Positions 16,640-25,041 of a stretch of DNA of 64,000 bases are shown here, in pieces. The position numbers and the translations under genes were made by a program. The DNA is taken from NCBI RefSeq assembly GCF_002428305.1, contig NZ_DIVJ01000048.1:62001-126000 (forward strand). The letters run 5' to 3'. Below the pieces are notes generated by a model. It ran no database searches. It was not told the origin of the DNA and saw nothing but the letters and a program-made list of their open reading frames with translations. The DNA comes from Flavobacterium sp. UBA6135. Its GTDB lineage: Bacteria; Bacteroidota; Bacteroidia; Flavobacteriales; Flavobacteriaceae. The stretch's first letter is position 1, and every line of letters starts with the position of its first letter.

Positions 16640-17687
16640 AATACTTCTGGTTGAAGATGATGATCTAATCAGAGAAACAATTTACGAATTACTTGTTATT
16701 AATAATTTTGAAACCATTAGTGCAGAAGATGGATTGGAGGCATTAAAAAACTTAGAACACTGGACCCCCGACATAATAGTTAGTGACATTATGATGCCCA
16801 ACTGCAACGGATATGAATTACTTAATGCAGTGAGAAGCAATCAAAAATACAATCAAATACCATTTATCTTTTTAACCGCCAAAAAACCAGAAGTGGAATT
16901 AATTGAAGCCTCCATAAAAGGTGTTGACGGTTACATATCAAAACCTTTTAAAATTGATGAGCTAATAGCAACGATTGAAGTAAAACTAAAAAGATTTCAA
17001 GAATTAAAAAATCATTCAGATTTACTTGATATACATTTTGATGATTACTTAGTTGATGAAATAAACACTCCCCTTTATCTTATTTTAAATAATGTAGAAT
17101 TTTTAAAAGACCAATATGATTTAAGTAATAAAACTGAATATTTTGAAACAATAAAAGACGCTGCGGAAAAATTGAACCGAACATTTACGAATGTTATTAA
17201 CTATCAAAAAATAATTGCAAACAAGTATTACATTAATAAAAATGCAACGATAGAAATTGAACCTTGTATTATAGAATGTTTAGATAAAATAATAAAAATA
17301 AATTCAAACTATAAAAATGAGATAACTTTAGATATAACTAACGCATTGATAAATATTTCAAGAAAAGATATTTTGTTTATTTTATTAGAACTAATTGACA
17401 ATGCATTTAAATTTTCAAAATCTAATTCTCAAATTAAAATTATAGGAAAAGAAAAAAACAAACTGTATCAATTAAAAATTGTAGATTCAGGTATTGGAAT
17501 GAGTAAAAAACAACTTAAACAAGTTGGCAATCTTGTTCAATTTAACCAAGAAAGGAATGATATAAAGGGAATTGGATTAGGTCTTTTCTTAAGTAAAAAA
17601 ATTATTGAAAAATATGAAGGCAAAATAAATATTAATTCTTCTGAAGGAAATGGAACTGAAGTAGAAATACTTATACCCTTAGCATAA
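16629..17687 (+). CDS. Receiver domain fused to a histidine-less kinase core
   Basis: 352 residues. An N-terminal receiver (1-122) has E9/D10, phospho-acceptor D53 (IIVSDIMMP) and K105 (YISKPF). Then comes a HisKA-like helix where the usual SHE(I/L)RTPL reads VDEINTPL: the phosphorylated His is replaced by D143. The HATPase domain is well kept (LLELIDNAFKFSK, IVDSGIGM, GIGLGLFLSKKI). So it should bind ATP but cannot autophosphorylate in the usual way. It may act as an allosteric partner or phosphatase for the upstream kinase, with which it overlaps by 11 bp. It converges on the polyprenyl synthase gene with only 2 bp between stops. Confidence 0.82.
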   Translation: MKTKILLVEDDDLIRETIYELLVINNFETISAEDGLEALKNLEHWTPDIIVSDIMMPNCNGYELLNAVRSNQKYNQIPFIFLTAKKPEVELIEASIKGVDGYISKPFKIDELIATIEVKLKRFQELKNHSDLLDIHFDDYLVDEINTPLYLILNNVEFLKDQYDLSNKTEYFETIKDAAEKLNRTFTNVINYQKIIANKYYINKNATIEIEPCIIECLDKIIKINSNYKNEITLDITNALINISRKDILFILLELIDNAFKFSKSNSQIKIIGKEKNKLYQLKIVDSGIGMSKKQLKQVGNLVQFNQERNDIKGIGLGLFLSKKIIEKYEGKININSSEGNGTEVEILIPLA

Positions 17688-17689
17688 TT

Positions 17690-18670
17690 TTATTTTTTCC
17701 TCTCAATTACATAATTCACCATCAAAATCAAAGCATCTTTGTATGCTGAAGTTGGAAAATTATTTAAAAGTTGCAAAGCTTCTTGTTGAAACTGAATCAT
17801 TTTTTGCTCTGCATAGTCCAAACCTTTGTTGTTTTTCACAAAAGCAATAACCTCTTTGACTCTTTTTTTATCTTTATTATGATTTTTGATAGAATTGATG
17901 AGCCAACTTTTTTCTTTGGAAGTACAATTATTTAAGACATAAATAAGAGGAAGTGTCATTTTTTGCTCTTTAATATCAATTCCGGTGGGTTTGCCGATGG
18001 CTTCGTCTGTATAATCAAATAAATCATCTTTAATTTGAAATGCCATTCCGATGAGTTCGCCAAATTTTCTCATTTTTTCGACCACTTCTTGATTCTCGGG
18101 TAAAACCGAACAAGCTCCAAGCGAACAACATGCTGCAATTAACGTAGCCGTTTTTTGGCGGATGATTTCATAGTAAATATCTTCGGTAATATCTAATCTT
18201 CGGGCTTTTTCAATTTGAAGTAATTCGCCCTCACTCATTTCGCGAACGGCAACAGAAATGATTTTCAATAAATCAAAATCATTATTATCAATAGAAAGCA
18301 GTAATCCTTTAGATAATAAAAAATCCCCCACTAAAACGGCGATTTTGTTTTTCCACAACGCGTTAATAGAAAAAAATCCGCGACGGCGATTACTGTCATC
18401 CACAACGTCATCATGAACTAATGTTGCAGTGTGAATTAATTCAATAACCGAAGCACCACGGTAGGTTCGTTCGTTTACTATACCTCCTGAAACCATTTTG
18501 GCCGTCAGGAATACAAACATCGGACGCATTTGTTTTCCTTTTCGGTTTACTATATAATAAGTGATTCTGTTGAGCAACGCCACTTTAGAAGACATCGATT
18601 CGTAGAACTTTTTTTCAAAAAGTTCCATCTCCTTGATGATGGGTTGCTTGATTTGTTCAGTGATTTTCAT
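17690..18670 (-). CDS. All-trans polyprenyl diphosphate synthase
   Basis: Elongates farnesyl diphosphate with isopentenyl diphosphate to make the menaquinone side chain (octaprenyl/heptaprenyl type). 326 residues. First aspartate-rich motif DDVVD at D87-D91, followed by the basic RRRG; second motif DDLFD at D215-D219. K46/R49 in GKQMRP match the IPP-binding pair. Large residues before the first motif favour a long-chain product, but chain length cannot be fixed from sequence. Transcribed from a promoter ending almost at the ATG; the divergent-side neighbour is rlmN, same strand, 48 bp upstream. Confidence 0.92.
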   Translation of the reverse strand: MKITEQIKQPIIKEMELFEKKFYESMSSKVALLNRITYYIVNRKGKQMRPMFVFLTAKMVSGGIVNERTYRGASVIELIHTATLVHDDVVDDSNRRRGFFSINALWKNKIAVLVGDFLLSKGLLLSIDNNDFDLLKIISVAVREMSEGELLQIEKARRLDITEDIYYEIIRQKTATLIAACCSLGACSVLPENQEVVEKMRKFGELIGMAFQIKDDLFDYTDEAIGKPTGIDIKEQKMTLPLIYVLNNCTSKEKSWLINSIKNHNKDKKRVKEVIAFVKNNKGLDYAEQKMIQFQQEALQLLNNFPTSAYKDALILMVNYVIERKK

Positions 18671-18677
18671 GAAAGTT

Positions 18678-18708
18678 CAAAGATAGTTAGAAAGTTAGAA
18701 AATCACAA
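18678..18708 (-). promoter_or_regulatory. Promoter of the polyprenyl synthase gene
   Basis: TTG at 18706-18708, 20-bp spacer, then TATCTTTG at 18678-18685. The expected start point is only a few bases before the ATG at 18670, so the mRNA would be nearly leaderless. Confidence 0.6.
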
Positions 18709-18717
18709 CTTGAATTA

Positions 18718-19770
18718 TTAGGAAACTGCTTCATTTTTATTAGCTAATTGACCACAAGCAGCATCAATATCTTTTCCGCGACTTCTACGAACCTTAGCAA
18801 TCACGCCAATTTTGTCTAATGCTTTCACATATTCTTCTAAAGCAGCATCCGAAGCTTGTTGAAACATTCCATCATCAATGGGGTTATATTCAATTAAATT
18901 GACTTTACAAGGCACGTATTTACAAAATTTAACCAAGGCATCAATCGATTTTTTATCATCGTTGATACCTTTCCAAACCACATATTCATACGTGATTTTG
19001 CTTTTGGTTTTTTGATACCAATATTCTAAACTTTCACGTAATTCTTTTAACGGAAAACTTTTGGAAAATGGCATGATTTCAGCACGAATTTCATCGATTG
19101 CTGAATGTAGCGAAACAGCTAATTTGAATTTCACTTCTTCATCCGCCATTTTTTTAATCATTTTCGGAATCCCGGAAGTGGAAAGTGTGATTCGTTTGGG
19201 TGACATTCCCAATCCTTCAGGTGACGTAATCATTTCGATGGCTTTGATGACGTTATTATAATTCATCAAGGGTTCACCCATTCCCATAAAAACAATATTG
19301 GAAAGCGGTCGCTCAAAATACAAACGGCTTTCGTTGTCGATGGCAACTACTTGATCGTAAATCTCGTCAGGATTTAAGTTTCGCATTCGTTTTAAACGAG
19401 CAGTTGCACAGAAATTACAATCTAAACTACAACCCACTTGACTGGAAACGCAAGCGGTTGTGCGAGTTTCAGTGGGAATTAAAACACTTTCCACCACTAA
19501 ACCATCATACAAACGAACGGCGTTTTTCACAGTTCCGTCTTCGCTGCGTTGCATTTGATCTACTTTGATGTGATTGATGACAAAATTATCTTCCAACATT
19601 TGACGGGTTTCTTTGGAAACATTGGTCATGTCTTCAAAAGAATACACTTTTTTACTCCACAACCATTCATATACTTGATTGCCGCGGAAAGCTTTGTCGC
19701 CATTGGCTACAAAAAAATCACGTAGTTGTGTTTTGGTTAATGCCCGAATGTCTTTTTTGGTGGTGCTCAT
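18718..19770 (-). CDS. rlmN: Dual-specificity rRNA/tRNA adenine-C2 methyltransferase RlmN
   Basis: Radical SAM enzyme that methylates C2 of A2503 in 23S rRNA and A37 in some tRNAs. 350 residues from the ATG at 19770. The radical SAM cluster motif is C114-x3-C118-x2-C121 (GCSLDCNFCAT). The GEPLMN motif follows, and the C-terminal catalytic cysteine is in DAACGQL. The frame is open to an ATG at 19836, but a strong -7 box at 19775-19782 lies between the two, so only the shorter form can come from that promoter; the family also starts near here (MSTTKKDIRALTKTQL). Confidence 0.95.
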   Translation of the reverse strand: MSTTKKDIRALTKTQLRDFFVANGDKAFRGNQVYEWLWSKKVYSFEDMTNVSKETRQMLEDNFVINHIKVDQMQRSEDGTVKNAVRLYDGLVVESVLIPTETRTTACVSSQVGCSLDCNFCATARLKRMRNLNPDEIYDQVVAIDNESRLYFERPLSNIVFMGMGEPLMNYNNVIKAIEMITSPEGLGMSPKRITLSTSGIPKMIKKMADEEVKFKLAVSLHSAIDEIRAEIMPFSKSFPLKELRESLEYWYQKTKSKITYEYVVWKGINDDKKSIDALVKFCKYVPCKVNLIEYNPIDDGMFQQASDAALEEYVKALDKIGVIAKVRRSRGKDIDAACGQLANKNEAVS

Positions 19771-19774
19771 GGTG

Positions 19775-19825
19775 CAAAAATAGGAACTATTTACGGAATT
19801 GATTGATTTGTAATTTGTAATTTTG
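19775..19825. promoter_or_regulatory. Divergent promoters of rlmN and the O-methyltransferase gene
   Basis: Minus strand: TATTTTTG at 19775-19782, whose start point would fall within a few bases of the rlmN ATG at 19770. Plus strand: TTG at 19799-19801, 16-bp spacer, TAATTTTG at 19818-19825, 17 bp before the ATG at 19842. Both promoters share the 71-bp gap. Confidence 0.6.
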
Positions 19826-19841
19826 TCGAAAATCATTTTAC

Positions 19842-20483
19842 ATGCATTTCCTTTCCGAAGATTTAGAAGATTACGTCACGGCTCATTCGCAAGATGAACC
19901 GGAATTATTAGCTCAATTAAACAAAGAAACCTACCAAAAAATATTGTTGCCTCGAATGTTGAGTGGACATTTTCAGGGACGGGTTTTGAGTATGTTATCC
20001 AAATTAATTCGACCCACTTCCATTTTGGAAATTGGAACCTACACGGGTTATGCTACCTTATGTTTGTGTGAAGGCATGCAAGAAAACGGCATCGTTCATA
20101 CCATTGACATCAAAGAAGAATTGGTTGATTTTCAACGGAAATACTTTGATAAATCGCCTTGGGGAAGTCAGATTGTGCAACATTTGGGTGAAGCTGTAGA
20201 TATTATTCCAACCTTAGAAATAAAATTTGATTTGGTTTTTATTGATGCGGATAAAGAGAACTACCTAAACTACTATGAATTAATAGTTCCGAAAATGAAT
20301 AAAGGCGGCATTATTTTATCAGATAATGTGTTGTGGTCCGGAAAAGTAGTTGAACCTTTGAAAGAAGGTGATTTGAGTACGAAAATTTTATTGGAATACA
20401 ACCAACGTTTAAAGAATGACCAAAGAGTAGAAACCGTTTTGTTACCTATTCGAGATGGATTAACGGTGAGTCGGGTGCTTTAA
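19842..20483 (+). CDS. SAM-dependent O-methyltransferase (class I)
   Basis: 213 residues of the caffeoyl-CoA-like/TrmR O-methyltransferase family. Motif I ILEIGTYTGYATLCL at about 62-76, motif for SAM ribose HTIDIKEE, and metal/substrate acidic residues in VFIDADKENYLNYYE and LSDNVLWSGKV. Bacterial members methylate tRNA 5-hydroxyuridine (TrmR) or small phenols; sequence alone does not decide, though the position next to the RNA enzyme rlmN leaves TrmR possible. Converges on the PAP2 gene with a 4-bp overlap of stops. Confidence 0.85.
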   Translation: MHFLSEDLEDYVTAHSQDEPELLAQLNKETYQKILLPRMLSGHFQGRVLSMLSKLIRPTSILEIGTYTGYATLCLCEGMQENGIVHTIDIKEELVDFQRKYFDKSPWGSQIVQHLGEAVDIIPTLEIKFDLVFIDADKENYLNYYELIVPKMNKGGIILSDNVLWSGKVVEPLKEGDLSTKILLEYNQRLKNDQRVETVLLPIRDGLTVSRVL

Positions 20484-21049
20484 CTGATTGGAAAATACTT
20501 TGCTTGAGTAATTTTATAAATTCGATAAAATAAAGTTCCTGTAAACAATCCGAAAATATAACCTGAAAGTATGTCTGATGGAAAATGCAATCCCAGATAA
20601 ATTCTACTGTAAGCAAAAACTAGAGGAAAAATAAACATCATAAAGCTGTAGCGATAGTATTTTCTAGATATCAAATAAAAGAAAGTTGTAGTTGCCATGG
20701 AATTGGAGGCATGACCCGAAAAAAAACTAAATGATTTTCTTGACCAACCTTCTTTAATTCTTAACAATCCCTCTAATGTTGGATCATTACATGGTCGCAA
20801 TCGCTCAAAACTATATTTTACAAAATTGGTAAATTGATCTGTAACTAAAATTAAAAGAGCCAAAAACAAAACAATAAAACCGAATTGTTTCCAACCAATT
20901 TTTTTGATAAGAAGGTAAAATAAGGCTACAAAAAAAGCAGACCAATAAAATTGTTTGGTAATAATCAACCAAAAACCATCCCATTGGTCGGAACCGAGAT
21001 TGTTCAGAAAAAGTAAAAGTTCTTTATCTAATTCTATTAGTTTCTCCAA
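20480..21049 (-). CDS. PAP2-family membrane phosphatase
   Basis: 189 residues with about five membrane helices. The three PAP2 motifs are present: K-x6-RP as KYSFERLRP, SGH as FFSGHASNS, and SR-x5-H-x3-D as SRIYLGLHFPSD. Such enzymes remove phosphate from undecaprenyl diphosphate or phosphatidic acid at the outer face of the inner membrane. Undecaprenyl-diphosphate phosphatase (PgpB-like) is the usual role, not provable here. It lies 2 bp after tatA and is probably co-transcribed with it. Confidence 0.85.
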   Translation of the reverse strand: MEKLIELDKELLLFLNNLGSDQWDGFWLIITKQFYWSAFFVALFYLLIKKIGWKQFGFIVLFLALLILVTDQFTNFVKYSFERLRPCNDPTLEGLLRIKEGWSRKSFSFFSGHASNSMATTTFFYLISRKYYRYSFMMFIFPLVFAYSRIYLGLHFPSDILSGYIFGLFTGTLFYRIYKITQAKYFPIS

Positions 21050-21051
21050 AT

Positions 21052-21399
21052 TTAAAACTGTCTTTTAATTGGTCCGGTAATTTTTTCGATATCTTCTTTT
21101 ACTTTTTCTATTTCAGTTGTAAAATTGGTTTCAACACCTGCTGTGGAATCGACAGTGTTGCTAAAACTTTGTTTTACTTTATCAATTTCTTCTGAAATTC
21201 CACCTGTAATACTTTGAGTGTCTATGCCGTTGGCTTCGGCACTCTTTTGAATTTCGCTTTTAATATCATTAGTAGCGTGTTTCAAATGCTTCATAAATTT
21301 ACCTGCTGAACGAGCTATTTCGGGAATCTTATCCGATCCAAAAAGCATCAGTACAATAAAAATTATAAACAATAATTCGCTACCACCAATTCCAAACAT
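21052..21399 (-). CDS. tatA: Sec-independent translocase protein TatA/TatB
   Basis: 115 residues. A single short N-terminal membrane helix (SELLFIIFIVLMLFG, about 6-20), then the conserved FG-x-x-K-P-like hinge (FGSDKIPEIARSAGKFMKHLK) and an amphipathic helix, followed by an acidic, flexible tail. This is the TatA/TatB form of the twin-arginine export pore. The acidic extended tail somewhat resembles TatB, but most Bacteroidota have only TatA-type proteins. No tatC is adjacent. Lies between the PAP2 gene and the M1 peptidase on the same strand. Confidence 0.9.
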   Translation of the reverse strand: MFGIGGSELLFIIFIVLMLFGSDKIPEIARSAGKFMKHLKHATNDIKSEIQKSAEANGIDTQSITGGISEEIDKVKQSFSNTVDSTAGVETNFTTEIEKVKEDIEKITGPIKRQF

Positions 21400-21431
21400 A
21401 ATCCAATTTCTTTACTGCAAAAGTACGAAGA

Positions 21432-23684
21432 TTATTTGTTTTGTGAAGTTTCAAATTTGGAATCTGTTTTTTCTCTTGGCCAAACGTTATTGTCAACATC
21501 AATATCAGCAGTTTCTAATTTTGGATCCACTTGAAATTTGGTTACTTTCTTTTCAGTAGCAAAAACGCGTTTGGCAGTTTGATTGTTTTTTCTCCAAATT
21601 TGTTCCGGAAACTTGTGCATTTCTTTAGTACCATCTTCAAAAGTTAATTCCACAAGAATAGGCATAATTAATCCGCCCGGCTTTCCAAAACTAACTTCAT
21701 AGAAGAATTTTGGTGATTTCAATGAAGCTCTTTCTTGAGGAGAGAATTTTTTATTCAAAAACTCATTCAAATCTTTAAACTCTTCAACGTTTAAAGCTTT
21801 CTTTTTGGCTGCAGCCAACTCTTTATTATTCTCTTCAACTAGATAAACAAAAGGTCCGTTTGCATTTCCAAATCTTCCTCTTCTTACGTTTGCATTTTTC
21901 AATTCTTCAGTTGGAGTATCCGTAACAAAATATTGTTTTACATCTGTAATTTCAATATCAACAAAATCTGTTGAATAAAACCAACCTCTCCAAAACCAAT
22001 CTAAATCAACTGCAGAAGCGTCTTCCATGGTTCTGAAAAAATCTTCGGGAGTTGGGTGTTTGAACTTCCAACGGTTGGCATATGTTTTAAATGCATGGTC
22101 AAATAATTCTCTTCCCATGATGGTTTCACGTAGAATGTTTAAGGCTGTTGCGGGTTTGCCGTATGCATTTGCTCCAAATTGATGAATCACTTCAGAATTT
22201 GACATAATGGGCTCCAAGAAGCGTTGATCGCCTTTCATATAAGGCACAATTTTATGAGCAGGACCTCTACTTGACGGATAATTTTCCATAAACTCTTGTT
22301 CTGTCAAATATTCCAGGAACGTATTCAAACCTTCATCCATCCAACTCCATTGACGTTCGTCTGAATTGACAATCATAGGAAAATAATTGTGTCCTACTTC
22401 GTGAATAATAACACTTATCATTCCATATTTAATTCGGTCAGAAATATAACCGTCTTGATTTGGTCTTCCATAATTCCAACAAATCATAGGATATTCCATT
22501 CCTTGATCTTCAGCAGAAATAGAAATGGCTTTATGATACGGATAGTCAAAAGTAAGTCTGGAATAGGTTTTTAATGTTTGTGCAACTGCTCGGGTTGAAT
22601 AATCTTCCCAAAGTGGATTACTTTCATTTGGATACAACGAAATTGCCATTACGTTTTTGGTGTCCAATTTAACCGCCATGGCATCATAAATAAACTTTCT
22701 TGAAGAGGAAAAAGCAAAGTCCCTCACATTTTCTGCTCTGAATTTCCATGTTTTAGTTTTATCTGAAAATCCTTTTTCGTTAGCTTTTGCTTCTTCAGGA
22801 GTTACCACTAAAACGGGTTTGTCAAAAGTTTTTTCAGCCAATTCATATCGCTTAACTTGCTCTGGTGTAAAAACTTCTTTTCGGTTTAATAAAACTCCGG
22901 TAGCTTCTAAAATATGATCTGCAGGAACGGTAATATTCACATCATAATTTCCAAAAGTTAAAGCAAATTCACCTGTTCCCCAGAATTGCATGTTTTGCCA
23001 TCCTTCAACATCATTATAAACAGCCATTCTTGGAAAAAATTGAGCAATAACATACAATCTGTTTCCGTCTTTTTCAAATTCTTCATAACCGGAACGATCT
23101 CTGTCTACTCTATAATTATTGACATTATACCACCACTTAATGGAAAAAGAGACATTTTCTTTAGGTTTTAATGGAGTGGGTAAATTGATTCGCATCATGG
23201 TGTTGTTCACAGTATAAGACAAGGGTTTGCCTTTTGCGTCATGAACATAATCAATTTTAAAACCTCCATCAAATTTCTCTTCCATATAGTTTTTGGTAAA
23301 ACTGTCTAATGGCAAAACACTATTGATGGATTGATTTTCAACCAAAGGTGATTTTGAATCTCTAGCTTTTTGATTTTGGTCCAATTGCACCCATAAATAT
23401 TCTAAAACATCGGGAGAATTATTGTAATAGGTTATGGTTTCTTCACCATAAATCTTTTTATTTTTATCATCTAAAACAATGTTCATCTTATAATCTGCTT
23501 GTTGCTGATAATAAGCCGGTCCAGGAGCTCCTGAAGCCGTTCTGAACATGTTTGGAGTAGCATAAATATCGTAATTCTGACTGAATTTATTATTGTCATA
23601 ATGACCCTGCTCCTTTTTTGTTTCTACTTTTTCTTGGGAAAACAAAATAGCAGGAATAAGCAATAGAAGTAAACTATTCTTCAT
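21432..23684 (-). CDS. M1-family zinc metallopeptidase, secreted
   Basis: 750 residues with a signal peptide of about 16 residues. An N-terminal beta domain leads to the zinc site HEVGH (H428, E429, H432) with the third ligand E451 in WMDEGLNTFLEYL. The exopeptidase motif GxMEN is modified to GMEYP at 395-399, so the Asn that helps bind the substrate amino group is replaced by Tyr; this hints at a specificity unlike classical aminopeptidase N. Downstream (same strand) is tatA, upstream the DUF6702 and CarboxypepD_reg-like genes, a set that looks like an envelope-linked cluster. Confidence 0.9.
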   Translation of the reverse strand: MKNSLLLLLIPAILFSQEKVETKKEQGHYDNNKFSQNYDIYATPNMFRTASGAPGPAYYQQQADYKMNIVLDDKNKKIYGEETITYYNNSPDVLEYLWVQLDQNQKARDSKSPLVENQSINSVLPLDSFTKNYMEEKFDGGFKIDYVHDAKGKPLSYTVNNTMMRINLPTPLKPKENVSFSIKWWYNVNNYRVDRDRSGYEEFEKDGNRLYVIAQFFPRMAVYNDVEGWQNMQFWGTGEFALTFGNYDVNITVPADHILEATGVLLNRKEVFTPEQVKRYELAEKTFDKPVLVVTPEEAKANEKGFSDKTKTWKFRAENVRDFAFSSSRKFIYDAMAVKLDTKNVMAISLYPNESNPLWEDYSTRAVAQTLKTYSRLTFDYPYHKAISISAEDQGMEYPMICWNYGRPNQDGYISDRIKYGMISVIIHEVGHNYFPMIVNSDERQWSWMDEGLNTFLEYLTEQEFMENYPSSRGPAHKIVPYMKGDQRFLEPIMSNSEVIHQFGANAYGKPATALNILRETIMGRELFDHAFKTYANRWKFKHPTPEDFFRTMEDASAVDLDWFWRGWFYSTDFVDIEITDVKQYFVTDTPTEELKNANVRRGRFGNANGPFVYLVEENNKELAAAKKKALNVEEFKDLNEFLNKKFSPQERASLKSPKFFYEVSFGKPGGLIMPILVELTFEDGTKEMHKFPEQIWRKNNQTAKRVFATEKKVTKFQVDPKLETADIDVDNNVWPREKTDSKFETSQNK

Positions 23685-23740
23685 TTTAATTGATTTAAGC
23701 TTCGAAAGTAAGAATTTTAAAAAAGGTAGTGTGAATTTTT

Positions 23741-24247
23741 TTAATATTTTAACACATCAACTGATTTACTAACAGTTAATAATGCACTTCGCTTTTTTCC
23801 TAGAACAGAACTATGAATGATGTTTTGTTGTTCTGAAATGAAATCAAAAAGCATGGTATTTTTGACTTCTATGGATGAAATCTTTGAAATATTTTTTGAA
23901 ACGGAATATAAAATAATCACATCATCTTCAATTTCTCTGTTCACAATTTGAAGTTTTGCAGATTTATTATTCACTTTGATTGAAAAATTCTCAAAGTAAT
24001 ATGCTTCAAATGCTTTTGTCATTTCAGGAGTCTCTCTTTTATCTGCTAAATAAAATATTGATTTGTGCTTTTTTTCTAAAGCATTATTAACATCATCTAT
24101 AAAAAATCGAGAAGTGATTTGAAGTTCCTTTTTTTCAGAAACAAAATTAATTTGATTGATGGAAACATAAAATTTGTGAATCGAAGCAGCTGTTAAGCTT
24201 ACGCAAATTAGCACTCCAAGAGAAAAAAAGCTGATTTTTTTTAGCAT
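23741..24247 (-). CDS. DUF6702-family secreted protein
   Basis: 168 residues. N-terminal signal or anchor (about 6-24), then a beta-rich domain beginning HKFYVSINQINFVSEKKELQITSRFFIDDVNNALEKK, which I recognise as the DUF6702 family found beside M1 peptidases in flavobacteria. No catalytic motif. Function unknown. It follows the carboxypeptidase-regulatory-like gene after 2 bp and precedes the M1 peptidase by 56 bp, so these four genes are very likely one transcription unit. Confidence 0.75.
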   Translation of the reverse strand: MLKKISFFSLGVLICVSLTAASIHKFYVSINQINFVSEKKELQITSRFFIDDVNNALEKKHKSIFYLADKRETPEMTKAFEAYYFENFSIKVNNKSAKLQIVNREIEDDVIILYSVSKNISKISSIEVKNTMLFDFISEQQNIIHSSVLGKKRSALLTVSKSVDVLKY

Positions 24248-24249
24248 TT

Positions 24250-25041
24250 TTAATTTTTAGGTATTTTTTTAAACGTCTCACTTTTAGAAATCAAATAGTC
24301 AATAAGTTCAATTTCTTTATTGGGTGCCATTAGTTTTTTTACGGAAGAATCATTTTCACAATAATTTAAAAACAGTCCAATTTCGTCATGTTTTAAACCC
24401 AAAGTTTCAGTAAAAAAGTGATAAGTAAACTTTTCTTTGACCACATCTTGAAAATATTGATCATTAGTATAATTGGATTCTTTTGGTTTATCTTTTGCAA
24501 AGAAATTATAAATTGATTTTCCTATTCGTTTCAAATCCATGGCATATTCCATACTACCATCAGGAAGCATTGCTCTGTTTTTTGGTGAGGAATATTGATC
24601 GCCTTCAAGCATTAAATCTTTAATTTCTAGTTTATTAATTTCAGGATCAATCATTACAACTTTCAAGTTTTTATTATCACGAGCCAAATCACCCGATAAC
24701 GAAAACGGAGACACAATTACTTCATCCAATTCATTAACACGAACACTTAATTTCACCTTCATTATTTTGATAGCAAAATCGAGTTCTGTTAAAATTAATT
24801 TTGTAGGCTTTATTATTACACTCGAAAAAACCAATGTATCTGTTGGTCTTGCATAAAGTGTAAAATAACCCAAATCATCAGAAACGGCTCCTTTGTTTGA
24901 TGAGATATTAAAAATCGTTACCCGTTCAATTTCTATGGAATCAGAAACCACTTGACCACGCAATATTTCTCGAGGAACAATTTGTCCAAAAGAATTAGTC
25001 ACAAAAAGTAAAATAAAAAAAAGTAGTGTTTTAGTTTTCAT
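24250..25041 (-). CDS. Carboxypeptidase-regulatory-like domain protein (copy 2)
   Basis: 263 residues. Signal peptide of about 19 residues (ends NSFGQ), then a CarboxypepD_reg-like beta-sandwich at about 25-110 (LRGQVVSDSIEIERVTIFNISSNKGAVSDDLGYFTL), the domain that usually opens TonB-dependent receptors; here no plug or barrel follows. Instead there is a helical C-terminus. Clearly homologous in layout to the gene just upstream, which it overlaps by 11 bp, so the pair arose by duplication. Probable periplasmic or outer-membrane-associated role; function unknown. Confidence 0.75.
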   Translation of the reverse strand: MKTKTLLFFILLFVTNSFGQIVPREILRGQVVSDSIEIERVTIFNISSNKGAVSDDLGYFTLYARPTDTLVFSSVIIKPTKLILTELDFAIKIMKVKLSVRVNELDEVIVSPFSLSGDLARDNKNLKVVMIDPEINKLEIKDLMLEGDQYSSPKNRAMLPDGSMEYAMDLKRIGKSIYNFFAKDKPKESNYTNDQYFQDVVKEKFTYHFFTETLGLKHDEIGLFLNYCENDSSVKKLMAPNKEIELIDYLISKSETFKKIPKN

